From positions 20,274,501-20,338,500 of the forward strand of contig CM062210.1 of assembly GCA_031216445.1 (NCBI GenBank): 64,000 bases of DNA. Reading direction: 5' to 3'. The position numbers and the translations under genes were made by a program. The stretch comes from Lateolabrax maculatus (taxonomy: Eukaryota; Chordata; Actinopteri; Acropomatiformes; Lateolabracidae). Under the pieces are notes generated by a model. The model searched no databases. It saw nothing but the letters and a program-made list of their open reading frames with translations, and was not told the DNA's origin. Positions 22,161 through 33,048 of the stretch are shown here, piece after piece; within the stretch, counting starts at the first letter, position 1; every line of letters starts with the position of its first letter.

Positions 22161-25100
22161 TTGTGTATAGTTCGGATCAAAACTAACACAATACAATACC
22201 ATAGATTTCAAAGTCACCAAAGTTGAACTTGATATATATTTTCATACGAAGTTCCAGATCCTGGTCGCTGAGTCCTGCTCTAATGTTGCTTAACTGCACC
22301 CAAGTGCAGAGAACACACCACGCCAACATTTCAGACTTCAAAAAACATTATATTTCTTTTCTTGGCTGAAGTCGACCCGAAACCAGAAAATCTATTGTCA
22401 GAGCAGGCAAACAGTCAAACAAAAAACAACTAAATATTATATCGCCAAGACGTGTTGATTAATTTTGCTGCATCACTGTCTGGTGTGACCGGGCCTTAAG
22501 AGTGTCTGAGAAACATTTTCTTATCTGCAACCAGTTCTTTACATTTCGAGAGAACCTTAAGGTTCCCTGGACTTACTGCACATGAAACTCTCTGTATCTT
22601 TTTGTGTTTAGAGTACAGAGGCATTTGTATTTTGTAAAACTTCCTGCAACACTTCTCCCCAAAGAGCTTCTATCTGAGTAGCAGTTGTTAGCAGGAGGGA
22701 AACGTGAATTTTCAAAGCTCGACTCCCACATGAGCAGGGACGATTTATTCTCTTTGTGTGCTCAGCCCGACAGACACAGGGAGGGCAGGATATCTCTGAG
22801 TCTTCAAGCGAGAGGGATTCCTTTTGTGACTTTATCATAGATTTACCAATATATGTGACGCCATGTTCTGGGGTAGCGCATTTGTTCTGTTTGTTTTATC
22901 TCTCTTTCAGGCGCGGCATCTTTGTTCTACAGAGGAAGGGCAGATGGATTGATCTGCTGAGAGGGAGAAAAGAGGGAACTCAATGCAAAGTCCCACAGCT
23001 GTTAGAGAAAAAGATCTTTTCCTTCCATGAATAGAGGGCGATAAAGATGTGAGAAGGTTATTGAGGGATGGGAATTTCTGTGATACAAATGTTCTTACAC
23101 ATGCTGTATAGCACATGGCATTCACACTACAGCAGGTACACATTCAGTTCCACAGCATAGGCCTTTTTTAAAAGGTATACACACACAGGAAGTTGGCATG
23201 CTTAGGATGAAGGGTTTTACACGTCGTCAAGAGTACAATGGGATTTTTTGTGATTTCTTGTGAAATTTCACTGAAGATGCTGAATACTGCCAAGTTTTTG
23301 TCAAGATACTATATACTGAATATTAGAAGCTTCATTTCACAAATATTCATCACAAATGGTTACAGATGTAGTTTTGAAGTTACTGTTCAAACTTACAAAG
23401 CCATATTTGATATTCTAGTGGGGATACCACACATATGTCAGGCTAAATTTTGGGGAAATGTATAAAATGATGATGCATAACTAAGTTATTTCCATTGAAT
23501 GAAAATGTGCAGACATACAAAATGTCATCTTAAGTGTTGAATATGCTGTTTCTTCTCTTTTTTTTTCAAAATTTAAATTTATTGTTGGAGCAGTTGAACA
23601 GCAGTATAATCAGTGTGGTTTTGGTGATTTATAGGTGAAAAGCCTAAAATCTAGCTGTCGAGTCAAACCGGACTAAATTTAGTTTAAATGTGTTTTGTTG
23701 CAAAATCATTTTAATGCCCCTGTACATATTGGCAAAAGCTGGTCAAAAGTGGCTGAAAATATGTTAATTCTTTACATACATTACAGAGTTACATGCAGGA
23801 TTTACAAACAATGTCAATGTCACAATCTTGATCAGTCCATAGAGGAGAGTCAGACAACACCAAGAAAGCTTTATGAATGGTCACAGGCTGAGCTCACAGT
23901 GAAGCTCACTGCTTTGACAATGTGTCCAAGCCTTTATTCACAATATCTTCCTGAATAGTGTAACTTTTTTTCCCAATCTAGTCACCCCACTGTAGAGATC
24001 ACAACTGATGTATGAATACAATGTTCGACAGGCTCTAGAAAGAAACATTCAAACCTAAGATACCAGTCTGTTTTGCACTATTCCATGTGAGGATTTCTTT
24101 AATGTGAAATTAAGAGGAAAATCAGGGTTCATAAGATGAAAAGTCATATTGTGCACATTAGTTTCTGCTGCCCACGATGTGGTAAATAGTGTGTTTAACG
24201 TATTGCCTTTCGTTCCTGCTGCTCTTCATGGCTCAGAGGACGGAGCTGTGCTGTTTTGGTATTTTGTCAGCGTTTGCTGCATCAACATGGCCACAGCTGT
24301 AGGAGAGGGCTTTCAGATGGTGAATGTGGGGTTAATCCCTGTGGTACTCCAAACGCCTGCAGGGAGGGATGGATCAACCAGCATGACACATATCTTCCAG
24401 CTCTCCCTTTCTGTCTTGTTTCCCATCAGCCCCCATGTCTGATCTCTTCACTCTCCAAGGGTGAGAGGAACAAATAACTGCCTGTCATTAGTTTTGTGTT
24501 CTTGTAAAATATAAATATCAGTTACTATATAATGCCTACATTTTATTATATGATATATAGTTAAGTTTCAGAGTTAATTCTTAACCTTGGAAAACAATCC
24601 CTCCTCAAGGTTATTCAGTAGTTGTACTGGAGCTTTCAATCATATCACAAGATGTACATCAGCAGATGGAGTTTGTTCATCATGAAACTGTATTTGTTCA
24701 GATTGGCTTTAGCCATTGTGGACTTCTAGTCCTTAAAAAAACAAAATGAAAAAAATCAATTAAATTAAATGAAAAATTTCAATGTGAGTATTCCAACAAC
24801 TGAGCAAACCCCACCTGCTGATGAATATCATGCCAGGACTCCAGAACAGCTACTAAAGGTGAAGTGAGATTGTTTTCACAATGATAAACTGTACAATACG
24901 TTAAGTGCACTATAGTAAAACCTTATTTACTTTTACTTTAAAAGATTCCACACCTGTAATTGTATTCCACTTTTATGTTTTTATGAATTTTAAAGTCAGT
25001 CATCTTATTGTGACTTATATTGTTCATTAAAATTTGAAACTTTGGCATCATTCACACTTTCACGCAAGATGAAATACCACTCAAGTTTGTCTGTCGAGTG

Positions 25101-25392
25101 ACACTCAGCTAGTTAGCCAGTGGAGGTGCACCTTAAATGTCTGGAAACATGGAGCAGATACAGAATGTGTCATGTGTGGGTGTTCACAAGCACCAACACT
25201 GTTGAGCAGTGGTTTTAACAAGGACTTGTCCAAAATCATGGTATAAATGTATCTTTTTGGACTTTTAATTGGCGTCACAACACTTGGAGTATGATACACA
25301 AGCTGTTTTAGGTCATTTTATCATTGTTTTTGACCTCTTCATTTTAATATCTCTGGTAGTTAATGCAATGAGGGAAAGGAATCATACCTAAG
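22161..25392. other. Long stretch without a supported gene
   Basis: Mixed to AT-rich sequence with no recognisable gene, RNA or repeat family. Short ORFs on either strand (for example 22756-23034, 24149-24442) have no domain similarity that I can see. Confidence 0.4.
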
Positions 25393-25724
25393 GCATGGTG
25401 AAGAGCAGGAGAGATCCTAATTCCTAAAGAAAATAACGCATCAACCATCGGCCAATTTCAGTAGATCAGTCTTTGGAATGTGGAAGGGAAGATCTTTGCA
25501 GTTGTGGCCCAAAGACTCATTTTTACAAAATAAGTGTGTACACTGATGACATAAAACAGATAACAACAACAGAAGCGCACACCGAACTGCTGGATAAACT
25601 CCAGGAAAACATAGCTGTTGACAGTAATATGTACAAATTACCCGTGACTTTGAAACACAGACCTGAAACATTGCACTCAACAGTGAAGAAAAGACATGTG
25701 AGGACAAAACTGCAATGTTTGTAG
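25393..25724 (+). pseudogene. LINE RT fragment, restriction-like-endonuclease (R2/R4-like) group
   Basis: Two RT blocks in different frames. 25393-25536 reads RAGEILIPKENNASTIGQFQ-stop-ISLWNV and then EGKIFAVVAQRL, the N-terminal fingers block. From about 25530 the frame shifts to YKISVYTDDIKQITTTEAHTELL, then DKLQENI, the motif C block with YMDD as YTDD. The intervening motif A and B region is absent, so a large internal deletion joined them. The wording of these blocks is unlike the L2 and CR1 copies in the window and recalls fish R2/R4-type elements with a restriction-like endonuclease; the exact clade is uncertain. Inactive. Confidence 0.6.
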
Positions 25725-26189
25725 CCACAAATTAACATCAAAATATAACAGCAAAAACCAACAATATATTTATAATGAAAGATGGAGCTAAAACTCTGGC
25801 ACCAATTCCTCCTGGAACAGCATCTCTTTCTTTTATGATGCCCACGTCACCAAGCCAGAAGTCATTCAGCTGTTAACAAATGCAGTCCCTTCTGTTGGCT
25901 TTGGCAGTTACTACGGCAGCAAAAACTACTGACTCACTTTCTCGTTCAACTTCTTCATAAAACTGTCTTCAGGGACATGATGTCCAGCCTTGATCCACTC
26001 AGCATGCATGTTAATCAGCATATTATTAAAGGTCTTCGCATTTGCGAAGTAGTCTGGTGATGCCAGGCAAGTTTCACCACCATTTCCACCAGATCTTATC
26101 CAGCTCTGGAATATCCCCCAAGCTATACTCTGGGCATTCCTTCCAGCACTTCTAGACACGGATTCCCCGACCACACGTGCTGACGTGCC
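25725..26189. other. Short spacer before the L2; unassigned minus-strand ORF
   Basis: Contains a 94-codon minus-strand ORF (25926-26210) with even composition (GIFQSWIRSGGNGGETCLAS, later WIKAGHHVPEDSFMKKLNEK). I do not recognise it. It may be the end of an old transposase or chance. The exact 5' boundary of the neighbouring L2 is not determinable, so the ORF start may fall inside that element. Confidence 0.3.
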
Positions 26190-26441
26190 GCGGTAAGCGT
26201 ATCGTATCATTTCCGGTTGCCCGCGTCTCTGTACTGTGTGTTTTTGCTGCTCTCACTCAAAAGAGTTAACATTGTTATCTTCTTCATCGCAGCGGCTAAC
26301 TACCTGCTGTTTATTTAAACACTAGTCTTAAAACACTCACAGCTTTCTCCCTTTTTAGCGACTTTTCGTTAATTTCACATCTTTATGTTCGTTGTTCAGT
26401 TCTGTTAGCTTCCGTAGCCTCTTTTAGCTCCTCAGCCAGCG

Positions 26442-27199
26442 ATGGCTTCTCTCTCTCCCTCTGCCTCTCCTGCTCTGTCCTGCTCGGTGTGTCAGATGTT
26501 CACTTACTCCTCTGCCTCCTTTAGTGATAAAGGTTTATGTATTAAATGTAGTTTATTTGTAGCATTGGAGGAGAGGCTCAGTAAACTAGAAGCCCGGCTC
26601 CTCACCATGGATACCCAGCCTCTAGACCCAAGCAGAGACCCACGGTTCACCACCAACCCCTTCATGTTTCCAACAGATTCTCCCCCCTCAGCGACTCACC
26701 CGCTGCGAAACACACTCTGGTAATTGGCAGCTCAATCCTCAGAAACGTGAAATTAGCGACACCAGCGGCCATAGTTAGGTGTATCCCCGGGGCCAGAGCG
26801 GGCGACGTTGAGTCAAACCTAAAACTGCTGGCAAAAAGTAAACGTAAATACTGTAAGATCGTAATTCACGTCGGCGGTAATGACTCCCGATTACGCCAAT
26901 CGGTCACCAAAATTAATGTGGAGTCGGTGTGTAACTACGCAAAGACAATGTCGGACTCTGTAGTTTTCTCTGGACCCCTGCCAAATTTGACCAGTGATGA
27001 CATGTATAGCCGCATGTCGTCATTCAACCGCTGGTTGTCGAGGTGGTGTCCAGCAACCGATGTGGGCTTCGTAGATAACTGGACCACATTCTGGGGGAGA
27101 CCTGGTCTGATGAGGAGAGACGGCATCCATCCTACTTTGGATGGTGCAGCTCTCATAGCCAGAAATTTGACCAAGTTTATTAGTGGACCCACACCGTGA
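26442..27199 (+). pseudogene. L2 ORF1 with SGNH-type esterase domain, frameshifted
   Basis: The ATG at 26442 opens a 93-codon stretch with a Cys pair motif (CSVCQMF, then GLCIKCSL about 20 residues later) and a short coiled-coil-like segment (LEERLSKLEARL). A frameshift near 26690-26705 moves the reading into the next frame, where HTLVIGSSILRNV (block I, nucleophile Ser in GSS at about 26732), HVGGNDSRL (block III, GGND at 26873-26884) and DGIHPT (block V, Asp-x-x-His with Asp at 27119 and His at 27128) follow in order. These are the SGNH/GDSL hydrolase signature blocks known in ORF1 proteins of CR1/L2 elements, where ORF1p acts as an RNA-binding chaperone with an esterase-like fold. It ends at the TGA 27197-27199. 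Apart from the frameshift it is well preserved. Confidence 0.8.
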
Positions 27200-30176
27200 C
27201 AATACAGAGTTCAGACCAGGAAGCAGAGCTGCAGTCCTACACGCTTCTCTGCACTTCCATTAGAGTGGTTACCCACCCAAAACCCCGTAAAAAACCCATA
27301 GAGACTGTGTCTGTCCCCCGACCACTTCATTTAATTAATTCAAAATCAAACAGAAGAGGAGATACTCGTAAAAACTTAATAAAAATTAAAACTACTAGTG
27401 TAGTGGTACAACCAAATAAGATAATTAAATGTGGACTCTTAAACATTAGATCTCTATCGTCTAAAGCTGTGCTAGTCAATGATTTAATATCTGACTATCA
27501 TATAGATATATTTTGTCTAACTGAAACTTGGCTGTGTCAGGAAGAATATGTTAGCCTGAATGAGTCCACTCCTCCTAGTCATATTAATACTCACATTCCT
27601 CGAGGCACTGGCCGAGGAGGTGGAGTTGCAGCCATCTTCGACTCTAGCTTATTAATCAACCCTAAACCTAAACTTAGTTTTAACTCATTCGAAAGTCTTG
27701 TTCTTAGTCTTTCACACCCAATGTGGAAAACTGTACAGCCAATTCTATTTGTCATAGTGTACCATGCTCCTGGTCCATGTTCTGATTTTTTCAGCAGAAT
27801 TCTCAGAGTTTTTAACAAGTTTAGTCCTCAAAACAGATAAAGTCATTATTGTAGGTGATTTCAATATTCACGTGGACGTAGATAATGATAGCCTTAGTTC
27901 TGCGTTTATCTCATTATTAGATTCGATTGGTTTTTGTCAGAGTATAAACAAATCCACTCATTGTTTTGACCACACCCTCGATCTTGTTCTGTCATATGGA
28001 ATCAAAATTGAAGATTTAAAAGTCTTCCCACAAAATTCTGTCTTATCAGACCATTATTTAATAACTTTTGAATTTATATTACTGGACTATAAGCCATTAG
28101 GCAGACATTCCTTTAGTAGATGCCTGTCTGATAGTGCTGTAGCTAACTTTAAAGAAGTGATTCCATCGGCATTTAATTCAATGCCATGTCTCAATATAAC
28201 GGAGGACTCCTATGCTAACTTTAGTCCCTCCTAAATTGATCATCTGGTTGATAGTGCTGCAGGCTCGCTGCGAACGACTCTTCATTGTATTGCCCCTATC
28301 AAAAAGAAAATAATAAAACGAAAGAGGTTAGCTCCATGGTATAACTCTTTAACCCGCAGATTAAAAGAAACATCGCAAAAATTAGAAAGGAAATGGCGTT
28401 CCACCAAACTGGAGGAAACTCATTTAGTTTGGCAAGATAGTCTTAGAACATACAGGAAGGCCCTCCGTAATGCCAGAGGAGCCTATTACTCCTCACTAAT
28501 AGAGGAACATAAGAACAACCCTAGGTTTCTTTTCAGCACTGTAGCCAGGCTGACACAGAGTCAGAGCCCTGTTGAGCCATGTATTCCCAGAGCTCTCAGT
28601 AGTAATAACTTCATGAGCTTCTTTGATGATAAAATTCTAATTATTAGAGAAAACATTCATCATCTTGTGCTCTTAGCTAGTTCAGATACATCTTCGAGTA
28701 CAGGAACCTCAGGAACCTCAGAAGCAGCTGTAGAACCAGATTTATATTTAGACTGTTTTTCTCCAATTTACCTTCATCAACTAACTTAAATGATTTTTTT
28801 ATCTAAACCAACAACCTGCCTCTTAGACCCCATCCCAACTAGGCTGCTTAAAGAAGTTTTACCCTTAGCACTTCTTTACTAGCCATGATCAATCTGTCTT
28901 TATTAACAGGCTATGTACCACAGTCCTTCAAAGTAGCTGTAAATAAACCTCTTCTTAAAAAGCCTACGCTTGATCCAGGGGTTTCAGCCAATTATAGACC
29001 TATATCTAACCTTCCCTTTCTCTCCAAAATCCTTGAGAAAGTGGTCGTTAATCAGTTATGTGACTTTCTAAACAGCAGTAGTTTATTTGAGGATTTTCAG
29101 TCTTTCAAGCCAATTTAGGGAATATCATAGCACAGAGACAGCACTGGTGAAAGTGACAAACGACCTTTTAATTGCGTCAGATAAAGGATTTGTCTCTGTA
29201 CTTGTTCTGTTAAATGATGAATCCTACGTGCACACTGAAGTTAGTTACGGAGTTCCACAAGATTCAGTGCTCGGACCACTTTTATTCACCTTGTATATGC
29301 TTCCTTTAGGCAATATTATCAGGAAACACTCCATAAACTTTCACTGCTATGCAGATGATACTCAATTATACTTATCGATAAAGCCAGATGAAACCGGTAA
29401 GTTAGCCAAGCTTCAGGCATGTATTAAGGACATAAAAGACTGGATGACCTGCAATTTCTTGCTGTTAAACTCAGACAAAACTGAAGTTATTGTTCTGGCT
29501 CCTAAACACCTGTGATAGATATAGTTACTCTAGATGGCATTACCTTGGCCTCTAGCACCGCTGTAAGGAGTCTAGGAGTAATCTTTGATCAGGACATGTC
29601 CTTTAATACCCATATAAAACATATTTCAAGGACTGCCTTCTTCCACTTATGTAACATTATAAAAATCAGGCATATCCTGCCTCAAAAAGATGCAGAAAAA
29701 CTAGTTCATGCATTTGTTACTTCTAGGTTGGATTATTGTAATTCCTTATTATTGGGCTGCCCTGATAAGTCTCTAAAGACTCTCCAGCTGATCCGGAATG
29801 CGGCTGCACATGTACTGACAGGAACTAGCAAAAGGGAACATATTTCGCCAATATAAGCTTCTCTGCACTGGCTCCCTGTGAAATCTAGAATAGAATTTAA
29901 AGTCATCCTCCTCACTTACAAAGCTCTTATTGGTCAGGCACCATCATATCTTAAAGAGCTGATAGTACCGTATTACCCCACTAGAGCACTACGCTCACAG
30001 AATGCAGGGTTACTTGTGGTACCTAAAGTCTCTAAAAGTAGAATGGGAGCCAGAGCCTTTAGTTATCAAGCTCCTCTTCTGTGGAAACAGCTCCCAATTT
30101 GGGTTTGGGAGGCAGACACCCTCTTTTCGTTTAAGAGTATGCTAAAAACGTTCCTTTTTGATAAAGCTTATAGTTA
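27196..30176 (+). pseudogene. L2 ORF2 (endonuclease plus RT), multiply broken
   Basis: Opens at a GTG overlapping the ORF1 stop (GTGA); an ATGA overlap one transition away could be ancestral. Endonuclease blocks: GLLNIRSLS, LTETWL, GRGGGVA, then after a one-base slip in the T-run at 27786-27791, IVGDFNIH (27851-27871) and LSDHYLI (28043-28063, catalytic His 28052). Nonsense codons lie at 28232 and near 28788; frameshifts lie near 28868 (4-bp loss), 29100 and 29513. RT blocks: NYRPISNLPFLSKILE, STETALVKVTND, GVPQDSVLGPLL (the usual QGS is QDS) and intact YADD at 29348-29359. A 45-codon in-frame deletion at about 29211 removes motif A with its catalytic Asp. A TAA at 29854 lies before ASLHWLPVKSRIEF; the frame ends LFDKAYS at 30176. 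Confidence 0.85.
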
Positions 30177-30779
30177 GGGCTGGCTCAGGTGAGTCCTGAA
30201 CCATCCCTTAGTTATGCTGTTATAGGTTTAGACTACCGGGGGACTTCCTATGATGCACTGAGCTTCTCTTTCCTCCTCTCCCTCTCTATCTGTACGCATT
30301 CCTATCCCACTAATACATGTTACCAACTCCATTTCTTCCTGGTAGTCCTTGTGCTTTTTCGCCTTCTCACTTTCTGCAGGTATTTCTGCCTCTGGAGCTG
30401 TAGATTCTGGATCTGTGATTGCCGGCTGTCTACTGCCCCCATGTTCCTGCTCCACACTCACTGTTGCAGTTGTTATTATTATTAGTCTGATTTGTTGTCT
30501 CTCCTCCTCTTCTGTCTCCCCTCTCCCCCTCTCTCCTCCCCTTTCAACCCAACTCGGTCGATGCAGATGGCCGCCCACCCAGAGCCTGGTTCTGCTCGAG
30601 GTTTCTACCTGTTAAAAGGGAGTTTTTCCTCGCCACTGTCGCCAAGTGCTTGCTCATGGTGAGAACTGTTGGGTCTCTGTAAATAATATTTTAAAGAGTA
30701 TGGTCTAGACCTACTCTATGTGAAAGCGTAACTTTTGTTATGATTTGGCGCTATACAAATAAAATTGACTTGACTTGAC

Positions 30780-31194
30780 ATCATTAAAATTCTCGGCACT
30801 GGTCTTCTCCAGCATACCTTACCTACATTCGCAATGATCTGAGCAGCATCAGAAATGCCCACATGCATCTTTCCTCTTGAAGTTCTAGTGGGGAGTGCAT
30901 TGAGAGACTGGAACCTCACTCAGAGTCTCAACTCCCCTGGTTCCCTCCTGTCTTCCTGACATCGGTCCCCCAACGCATTCCTCCATCCATCTGTCCACGA
31001 CCCTGATTCCATCCCTTTGTCCCTTACCCTTTAATTCCTTATCCCTTCAGGCCCTTATCCCTTCATCAGACACCTTTCATCCCCTCATCCCTTAATCCCT
31101 CAACCCTCTTCCCTCCTGAATCTCAGTCCATCCCCCTTAGATCATCTTGGCTGTCCTCCTTGCATATTATGCAAAACGTTCTAAATCCATATCT
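30780..31194. other. Short stretch with CCCTT-rich sequence
   Basis: No gene. 31010-31125 is a loose degenerate repeat of ccctta and tccctt words (cttatcccttcaggccctta, cccctcatcccttaatccct), an old or emerging minisatellite. Confidence 0.5.
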
Positions 31195-31648
31195 TTATTG
31201 GTGTGGTCTTTGTTAGTGAACAGAAGCTTTCCAGTGGATAGTCCCACTTACCCGGGGATCAAGGTGCAATAAAGAAACATGATGACATCATGGACAAAAT
31301 CATCGAACATTTTCAATGAACTTTATACATTTACCTGTACTCCAGATCTGATATTGTACATACAAGTCACTTCTCATACATTTCTGTGATATTTACCGTT
31401 AACCTGTTATATTTGGACATTGTGAATATTTGGAATTGCACCTTACATTTATATTTATGATACCATTAACCTGTTAAATTTCCGGCTATGCATTTGGTTG
31501 TTGATATTCTTTATTCTTGTTTATTTTGTTTATATTTGCACAATGCAACGGCATTTGGACTCTTTCCTACTTTGTACTGCAACTGCTGCACGATCATTTC
31601 CCATGGGATATATAAAGTACTCTCATATATTATCTTATCTTATCTGCA
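31195..31648 (+). mobile_element. LINE 3' UTR fragment with TATCT-type tail
   Basis: AT-rich stretch ending with actgctgcacgatcatttcc, catgggatatataaagta, then a ttatcttatcttatct tail. This is the standard 3' terminus of several fish non-LTR elements (a line reading ttcccatggggat then ataaagta, with a short tandem tail). No coding part remains. It contains a duplicated phrase (accgttaacctgttatatt near 31396 and accattaacctgttaaatt near 31461). Confidence 0.5.
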
Positions 31649-32160
31649 GACGTGTGACTGCCGCAGCTGACGTCTCCCTGGTAGTGAGCTTTTGGCTCAT
31701 TTTAAAATCTTTACCATGGATGGTTTTTAGACCGGAGACAAATGGATATATTGCTGCATGATGATGTTTGCCTACCTAGTGAGAGGCCGGGGTGGCGGAG
31801 GCCAGAGAGTGACGAGCGGCTTGAAGCAGAATGAATGAGAAGTGCTGGATGAAGCGGAAGCAGGCTGCAACATGAGGCCTGGGTGGCTGTGAGGGACGCT
31901 AATGATTTGACTGAAAGCATACGTGAATAGCTTGGATGGAATTAGCCCGAGACTGTGATCAGGGTGGTTAGGGTTATTCTTAGGCTAAGGAATCGGACAT
32001 CAGCTTGCTACAACAAATAAAAAACTGTAAAAGGTAATGTGAATGTTTGACATTTGCATTGATCTGACACTGAAATGACAGCTCACAGCAGCAGAGAGAC
32101 GAACAGTTTTTAACTAAGATGATTGGCTTCCAGAGGTCGTGGCACAATTTGATTGGTTTA
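31649..32160. other. Non-genic stretch
   Basis: 31660-31960 is GC-richer sequence (gagaggccggggtggcggag) that may be an old repeat, but the family was not recognised. No gene. Confidence 0.3.
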
Positions 32161-33048
32161 AGTCAAGTCAAGTCAATTTTATTTGCATAGCGCCAAATCA
32201 TAACAAAAGTTATCTCAAGACGCTTTTCACATAGAGTAGGTCTAGACCATACTCTTTAAAATATTATTTACAGAGGCGACAGTGGTGAGGAAAAACTCTC
32301 TTTTAACAGGTAGAAACCTCGAACAGAACCAGGCTCTGGGTGGGCGGCCATCTGCATCGACTGAGTTGGGTTGAAAGGGGAGGACGAGGGGGAGAGGGGA
32401 GACAGAACAGGAGGACAGACAACAAATCAGACTAATAATAATAATAACTGCAGCAGTGAGTGTGGAGCAGGAACATGGGGGCAGTAAACGGCCGGCAATC
32501 ACAGATCCAGAATCTACAGCTCCAGAGGCAGAAATACCTGCAGAAAGTGAGAAGGCGAAAAAGCACAGAAAGCACAAGGACTACCGGGAAGAAGTGGAGT
32601 TAGTAACATGTATTAGTGGGATAGGAATGCGTACAGATAGAGAGGGAGAGGAGGAGAGAGAAGCTCAGTGCATCATGGGAAATCCCCCAGCAGTCTAAGC
32701 CTATAACAGCATAACTAAGGGATGGTTCAGGACTCACCTGAGCCAGCCCTAACTATAAGCTTTATCAAAAAGGAACGTTTTTAGCATACTCTTAAATGAA
32801 GAGAGGGTGTCTGCCTCCCGAACCCAAATTGGGAGCTGATTCCACAGAAGAGGAGCTTGATAACTAAAGGCTCTGGCTCCCATTCTACTTTTAGAGACTT
32901 TAGGTACTACAAGTAACCCTGCATTCTGTGAGCGTAGTGCTCTAGTGGGGTAATACGGTACTATCAGCTCTTTAAGATATGATGGTGCCTGACCAAAAGA
33001 GCTTTGTAAGTTAGGAGGACGATTTTAAATTCTATTCTAGTTTTCACT
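32161..33048 (-). mobile_element. L2 LINE, 5'-truncated (copy 4)
   Basis: Antisense copy with the TTGAC-repeat tail at 32161-32176, the 3' UTR and only the last part of ORF2 (LFDKAYS, SFKSMLKTFLFDKAYS region, back to the SRIEFK block). Homology stops near 33048. It lacks part of the distal 3' UTR segment around 32275 (cagaggcgacagtgg joins directly, where other copies carry the gacccaacag to caagcacttgg piece). Not autonomous. Confidence 0.85.

Larger units (their letters stand above)
26190..30779 (+). mobile_element. Near-full-length L2/Maui-type LINE (copy 3)
   Basis: The most complete element in the window. It has a presumed 5' UTR (about 26190-26441), ORF1 with an esterase domain, ORF2 with apurinic-type endonuclease and RT, a 3' UTR of about 600 bp, and a 3' end reading ctatacaaataaaattgact with a short TTGAC repeat. 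The architecture matches L2 elements of fish, which insert by target-primed reverse transcription. Both ORFs are broken, so it cannot move by itself. The 5' limit is approximate, and no target duplication is obvious. Confidence 0.85.

Noticed and set aside
31010..31125. CCCTTA-like words as an interstitial telomere repeat
   Set aside because: Units are irregular and do not match the vertebrate TTAGGG/CCCTAA repeat.
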